In this document: positions 6,251 to 9,391 of the stretch, piece by piece
How the letters are laid out: each line of letters opens with the position of its first letter
Numbering within the stretch: position 1 is the first letter of the stretch
Assembly (NCBI GenBank): GCA_035712985.1
Contig: DASTAE010000018.1
Coordinates: 1-9,391, forward strand
Source of the DNA: Actinospica sp035712985
GTDB lineage: Bacteria > Actinomycetota > Actinomycetes > Streptomycetales > Catenulisporaceae
Length of the DNA: 9,391 nucleotides
Direction: 5' to 3'
Translations under genes and position numbers: made by a program
Notes under the pieces: generated by a model
Told to the model about the DNA's origin: nothing
The model's database searches: none
What the model saw: only the letters and a program-made list of their open reading frames with translations

Positions 6251-6293
6251 CACCATTGCGCACAGCTAGTGAGCAAGAGTGTGACGCATGGTG
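6251..6293 (-). terminator. Imperfect 13-bp hairpin after dusB
   Basis: CACCAT-T-GCG-CACA (6251-6264) pairs with TGTG-A-CGC-ATGGTG (6280-6293), giving 13 base pairs with one single-base bulge on each arm and a 15-nt loop. It starts one base after the dusB stop codon on the minus strand. It may end or attenuate the dusB transcript before the lipoprotein gene. There is no T-tract, so this is a candidate only. Confidence 0.4.
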
Positions 6294-6294
6294 C

Positions 6295-7422
6295 TCAGCC
6301 TCCCGAGTCGTCCAGCTCCGCGCCCTCCGGGACCGTGTCGTCGTCGCGGTTGTCGAGCCAGCCGTACGGCAGCACGACCCGCGCGGGCGCGTTGGTCCGG
6401 CCGCGGGGCTTGCCCAGCACCTCGACCGGGAACGGGGCGTCCTGGTCGAGCTTGCCGAGCAGGTCGTCCAGTTCCATCAGGCTCGAGGCCATGGCCATGC
6501 CCCGGCGCAGTTCCGTTCCCACCGGGAAGCCCTTCAAGTACCACGCCACATGCTTCCGAAACCCCGTGACGCCCTCTCGCTCGTCCTCCAGCCACTGTAC
6601 GAGGAGCTCCGCGTGCCGTCGCATGATTTTCGCGACCTCGCCGAGCGCCGGCATGGTGCGCTCGTCGCTGCCGGCGAAGGCGTTGGCCAGGTCTCGGAAC
6701 AGCCAGGGCCGGCCCAGGCAGCCGCGGCCGATGACGACGCCGTCGCAGCCGGTCTCGCGCATCATCCGGAGCGCGTCGTCGGCCTCCCAGATGTCGCCGT
6801 TGCCGAGGACCGGGATGTCCAGCGCCTCCTTGAGCCGCGCGATCGACTCCCAGTCGGCCTCGCCGGAGTAGCGCTGCTCCCCCGTGCGCGCGTGCAGGGC
6901 GACGGCCGTGACGCCCTCCTCCTGCGCGATCAGACCCGCCTCGATGTAGGTCAGGTGGTCGTCGTCGATGCCCTTGCGCATCTTGATCGTGACCGGGATG
7001 CCGGCCTCGCGCGCGGGCTCGACCATGGCGCGCACGATCTGCCGGAACAGCTGCCGCTTCCAGGGCAGCGCCGAGCCGCCGCCGCGCCGGGTGACCTTCT
7101 TGACCGAGCAGCCGAAGTTGGCGTCGATGTGGTCGGCGAGGTTCTCCTGCACGACCATCTCGGCGGCCTTGCGCACCGTCGCCGGGTCCACGCCGTAGAG
7201 CTGCAGCGAGCGCGGCTTCTCCTGCTCGCCGAACTCGATCATCCGGTAGGTCTTGGGGTTGCGGGCGACCAGCGCCTGCGTGGTGATCATCTCGCAGACG
7301 TAGATGCCCGCGCCCTGCTCCCGGCACAGCTGCCGGAAGGCCAGGTTCGTGATCCCGGCCATCGGCGCGAGCACCACGGGCGGGTCGACCGCGTACGGGC
7401 CGAAGCTGAGAGAGGGTTCCAC
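6295..7422 (-). CDS. dusB: tRNA-dihydrouridine synthase, DusB/Nifr3 family
   Basis: 375 residues. An FMN-dependent cytosolic enzyme that reduces uridine to dihydrouridine in the tRNA D-loop using NADPH. The N-terminal TIM barrel begins with VVLAPMAGITN (16-26, FMN binding). The catalytic cysteine is Cys105 in NFGCSVKKV (102-110), followed by RRGGGSAL (112-119). IKMRKGID (146-153), ALHARTGEQRYSGEADW (175-191), LGNGDIW (206-212) and VIGRGCLGRPWLF (230-242) complete the flavin and phosphate sites. The C-terminal helical domain contains RKHVAWYLKGFP (289-300). Length and motif order are normal for actinobacterial DusB. The start is the GTG at 7422, the only in-frame start before an upstream stop. 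Its GGAGGG motif lies immediately against the start codon, which is unusually close. Divergently oriented from ppdK. Confidence 0.93.
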   Translation of the reverse strand: MEPSLSFGPYAVDPPVVLAPMAGITNLAFRQLCREQGAGIYVCEMITTQALVARNPKTYRMIEFGEQEKPRSLQLYGVDPATVRKAAEMVVQENLADHIDANFGCSVKKVTRRGGGSALPWKRQLFRQIVRAMVEPAREAGIPVTIKMRKGIDDDHLTYIEAGLIAQEEGVTAVALHARTGEQRYSGEADWESIARLKEALDIPVLGNGDIWEADDALRMMRETGCDGVVIGRGCLGRPWLFRDLANAFAGSDERTMPALGEVAKIMRRHAELLVQWLEDEREGVTGFRKHVAWYLKGFPVGTELRRGMAMASSLMELDDLLGKLDQDAPFPVEVLGKPRGRTNAPARVVLPYGWLDNRDDDTVPEGAELDDSGG

Positions 7423-7442
7423 CCCTCCAGGATCTCACGCCG

Positions 7443-7464
7443 CGACGTGGGGCCTCTCACGTCG
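7443..7464. repeat. Inverted repeat in the dusB leader
   Basis: CGACGTG (7443-7449) and CACGTCG (7458-7464) form a perfect 7-bp inverted repeat with an 8-nt spacer. It lies between the predicted promoter hexamers and the dusB start. It could be a second operator or an RNA hairpin in the dusB leader; nothing in the sequence separates the two. Confidence 0.3.
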
Positions 7465-7490
7465 ACAGCGTACCTACCCGCGGGTAGTGT
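7462..7490 (+). promoter_or_regulatory. Candidate ppdK promoter
   Basis: TCGACA (7462-7467, five of six matches to TTGACA) and TAGTGT (7485-7490, TANNNT type) are separated by exactly 17 bp. Predicted transcription start is near 7497, giving a leader of about 70 nt before the ppdK GTG. The spacer contains a 14-bp palindrome. Confidence 0.45.
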
Positions 7491-7493
7491 CTA
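7467..7493 (-). promoter_or_regulatory. Candidate divergent dusB promoter
   Basis: On the minus strand, TAGACA (7493-7488, five of six matches to TTGACA) and TACGCT (7472-7467, TANNNT type) flank the same palindrome with a 15-bp spacer, shorter than the usual 16-18. It would share its footprint with the ppdK promoter. Weaker than the plus-strand candidate because of the spacing. Confidence 0.3.
7474..7487. promoter_or_regulatory. Perfect 14-bp palindrome, probable operator
   Basis: CTACCCGCGGGTAG is a perfect dyad in the divergent dusB/ppdK control region. It overlaps the first three bases of the candidate ppdK -10 and fills most of the spacer of the candidate dusB promoter. A second dyad, GTCTATAGAC (7489-7498), follows directly. 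Position and symmetry suggest a dimeric repressor site; the regulator is unknown. Confidence 0.5.
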
Positions 7494-7555
7494 TAGACGT
7501 CAAGTGGGCTGCTGGTCGTGCGGGTCGGCAGCCTTTTTCCGTACGCGCTGGCTTC

Positions 7556-7561
7556 AGGGAG
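7556..7561 (+). promoter_or_regulatory. Ribosome binding site of ppdK
   Basis: AGGGAG lies 6 nt before the GTG at 7568. It fixes that codon as the start, in agreement with the protein, whose conserved part (YVFDFTEGHKDLKDLLGGKGANL) begins about 14 residues later. Confidence 0.7.
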
Positions 7562-7567
7562 CCCCAC

Positions 7568-9391
7568 GTGCCGACGCTCGATTCGCCGTCCCCTCAGGCG
7601 CCGAAATACGTATTCGACTTCACCGAGGGCCACAAGGACCTCAAGGACCTGCTCGGCGGGAAGGGTGCGAACCTCGCCGAGATGACCAACCTCGGCCTGC
7701 CGGTCCCTCCCGGGTTCACGATCAGCACGGACGCCTGCCGCGCCTACCTGGAGGCCGGGGCGACGCCCGAGGGCCTGGACGAGCAGGTCTCCTCGTACCT
7801 GGTGGCGCTGGAGCGGAAGATGGGCCGCCGGCTGGGCGATGCCGCGGACCCGCTGCTGGTCTCGGTGCGCTCCGGCGCCAAGTTCTCGATGCCCGGCATG
7901 ATGGAGACGGTGCTGAACATCGGCCTGTCCGACCTCTCGGTCTCGGGCCTGGCGCAGGTCGCGGGGGACGAGCGCTTCGCGTGGGACTCCTACCGGCGGC
8001 TGATCCAGATGTTCGGCAAGACGGTGCTGGACATCGACGGCGAGCACTTCGAGGAGGCCCTCGACGCCGCCAAGCGCGCCAAGAACGTGACCAGCGACGT
8101 GGAGCTCGACGCCTCCGACCTGGCGCTGCTGGTCGACGCGTACAAGGCGATCGTGCGCGAGCAGGCGGGCCGCGACTTCCCGCAGGACCCGCGCGAGCAG
8201 ATGGACCTGGCGATCCGGGCCGTGTTCGACTCGTGGAACACCGAGCGCGCCAAGCTCTACCGGCGCCAGGAGCGCATCCCGCACGACCTGGGCACGGCGG
8301 TCAACGTCTGCTCGATGGTCTTCGGCAACCTCGGCCCCGACTCGGGCACCGGAGTCGCCTTCACCCGCGACCCGGCCACCGGCCACTCCGGCGTGTACGG
8401 CGACTACCTGGCGAACGCCCAGGGCGAGGATGTCGTCGCCGGAATCCGCAACACGCTGTCTCTCCAGGAGCTCGAAGGCCTGGACAAGACGTCGTACGAC
8501 GAGCTGATGCGCATCATGAAGGTGCTCGAGGGCCATTACCGGGACCTGTGCGACATCGAGTTCACGATCGAGCGCGGCAAGCTGTGGATGCTGCAGACGC
8601 GCGTCGGCAAGCGCACGGCCGCGGCGGCGTTCCTGATCGCGGCGAACCTGGTGGACGAGGGCGTGATCTCCCCGGACGAGGCTCTCGAGCGGGTGACCGG
8701 AGCCCAGCTCGCGCAGCTGATGTTCCCGCAGTTCGACCTCGCCGGCGCGCCGAAGCAGGCCGCGCGCGGGATGAACGCCTCCCCCGGCGCGGCGGTCGGC
8801 AAGGCCGTGTTCGACTCGTACACCGCGGTGAAGTGGTCCCGCTCCGGCGAGCGCGTGATCCTGATCCGCCGGGAGACCAACCCGGACGACCTCGGCGGCA
8901 TGATCGCGGCGCAGGGCATCCTGACCTCGCGCGGCGGCAAGACCAGCCACGCGGCCGTGGTCGCCCGCGGCATGGGCAAGACCTGCGTGTGCGGCGCCGA
9001 GGAGCTGGACGTCGACACCAAGGCGCGGCGCCTGACCGCGCCCGGCGGCGTCGTGATCGAGGAGGGCGACGTCATCTCGATCGACGGCTCGTCCGGCGCG
9101 ATCTACGTCGGCGAGGTGCCGGTCGCCCCGTCCCCCGTCGTCGAGTACTTCGAGGGCCGGCTCGGCGCCGACTCCGCGCGGGCCGGCGAGCTGGTCAAGT
9201 CCGTGCACCGGATCATGACGTGGGCCGACGAGAAGCGCGCGCTGTACGTGCGCGCCAACGCCGACACCCCCGACGACGCAGCTCGCGCCCGGCGGTTCGG
9301 CGCGCAGGGCATCGGCCTGTGCCGCACGGAGCACATGTTCCTCGGCGAGCGCAGAACGCTGGTCGAGCGGCTGATCCTGGCCGAGGACGAC
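7568..9391 (+). CDS. ppdK: Pyruvate, phosphate dikinase (3'-truncated by the window)
   Basis: 608 codons run without a stop to the window end; the complete family protein is about 870-900 residues, so roughly a third is missing. The enzyme interconverts pyruvate, ATP and phosphate with PEP, AMP and pyrophosphate in the cytosol. The N-terminal nucleotide-binding domain begins with LLGGKGANLAEMTNLGLPVPPGF (29-51 by codon count) and includes SVRSGAKFSMPGMM, GVAFTRDPATG and the NAQGEDVVAGIR segment. The mobile phosphohistidine domain contains SRGGKTSHAAVVARGMG, with the catalytic His at about residue 461 (codon 8948-8950). The start of the C-terminal PEP/pyruvate barrel, GIGLCRTEHMF, is present. 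The catalytic cysteine of that barrel lies outside. GTG start with a good ribosome site. Divergent from dusB with a shared control region. The lower third of the gene carries no sign of frameshift. Confidence 0.95.
   Translation, partial: MPTLDSPSPQAPKYVFDFTEGHKDLKDLLGGKGANLAEMTNLGLPVPPGFTISTDACRAYLEAGATPEGLDEQVSSYLVALERKMGRRLGDAADPLLVSVRSGAKFSMPGMMETVLNIGLSDLSVSGLAQVAGDERFAWDSYRRLIQMFGKTVLDIDGEHFEEALDAAKRAKNVTSDVELDASDLALLVDAYKAIVREQAGRDFPQDPREQMDLAIRAVFDSWNTERAKLYRRQERIPHDLGTAVNVCSMVFGNLGPDSGTGVAFTRDPATGHSGVYGDYLANAQGEDVVAGIRNTLSLQELEGLDKTSYDELMRIMKVLEGHYRDLCDIEFTIERGKLWMLQTRVGKRTAAAAFLIAANLVDEGVISPDEALERVTGAQLAQLMFPQFDLAGAPKQAARGMNASPGAAVGKAVFDSYTAVKWSRSGERVILIRRETNPDDLGGMIAAQGILTSRGGKTSHAAVVARGMGKTCVCGAEELDVDTKARRLTAPGGVVIEEGDVISIDGSSGAIYVGEVPVAPSPVVEYFEGRLGADSARAGELVKSVHRIMTWADEKRALYVRANADTPDDAARARRFGAQGIGLCRTEHMFLGERRTLVERLILAEDD

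Noticed and set aside
4964..6256. 430-codon minus-strand frame spanning the methyltransferase and the lipoprotein gene
   Set aside because: It crosses two real genes and the terminator region and has shadow composition.
7457..9334. 625-codon open frame on the minus strand across ppdK
   Set aside because: Composition is Arg/Ala/Gly/Val-rich with no recognisable motif, and it lies wholly antisense to a clear PPDK. Long antisense frames are expected in GC-rich coding DNA.

Overview
The window is high-GC DNA (roughly 70% G+C by eye) with GTG starts, strong third-position G/C bias, 1-4 bp gene overlaps and lipoproteins typical of mycelial actinomycetes. A dusB-type gene divergent from a pyruvate phosphate dikinase gene is an arrangement I recall from Streptomyces-like chromosomes, so a streptomycete or Catenulispora/Actinospica-type actinobacterium is the best guess. 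No mobile element, CRISPR array, tRNA or rRNA was seen.

Region 1 (1-189) is a non-coding leader. It holds a small stem-loop, an A/T palindrome (83-92), a tandem 10-bp direct repeat (151-170) and a GAGGGG ribosome site. Region 2 (190-4759) is a tightly overlapping three-gene operon: a membrane processive family-2 glycosyltransferase of the cellulose/hyaluronan synthase type, a secreted GH26-type glycoside hydrolase lipoprotein, and a large GT-C (GT39/ArnT-like) membrane glycosyltransferase with a Lys/Pro-rich cytosolic tail. Together they look like a compact machine that synthesises, trims and perhaps decorates a cell-surface beta-glycan. The hydrolase would sit where GH8 or GH6 cellulases sit in known cellulose operons. 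This is the most interesting part of the window.

Region 3 (4773-5480) is a METTL7-like SAM methyltransferase, 13 nt after the operon. It may be co-transcribed, or it may be leaderless from its own -10 element. Its 3' end carries a 14-bp perfect stem-loop that includes the first base of the stop codon. A convergent intergenic region (5481-5598) follows, with a second hairpin serving the opposite strand.

Region 4 (minus strand, 7422 down to 5599) holds dusB (tRNA-dihydrouridine synthase) followed by a small lipoprotein of unknown function. Region 5 (7423-7567) is a divergent control region. A perfect 14-bp palindrome lies between promoter-like hexamers on both strands. Region 6 (7568-9391) is the N-terminal two thirds of ppdK, which runs off the window end.
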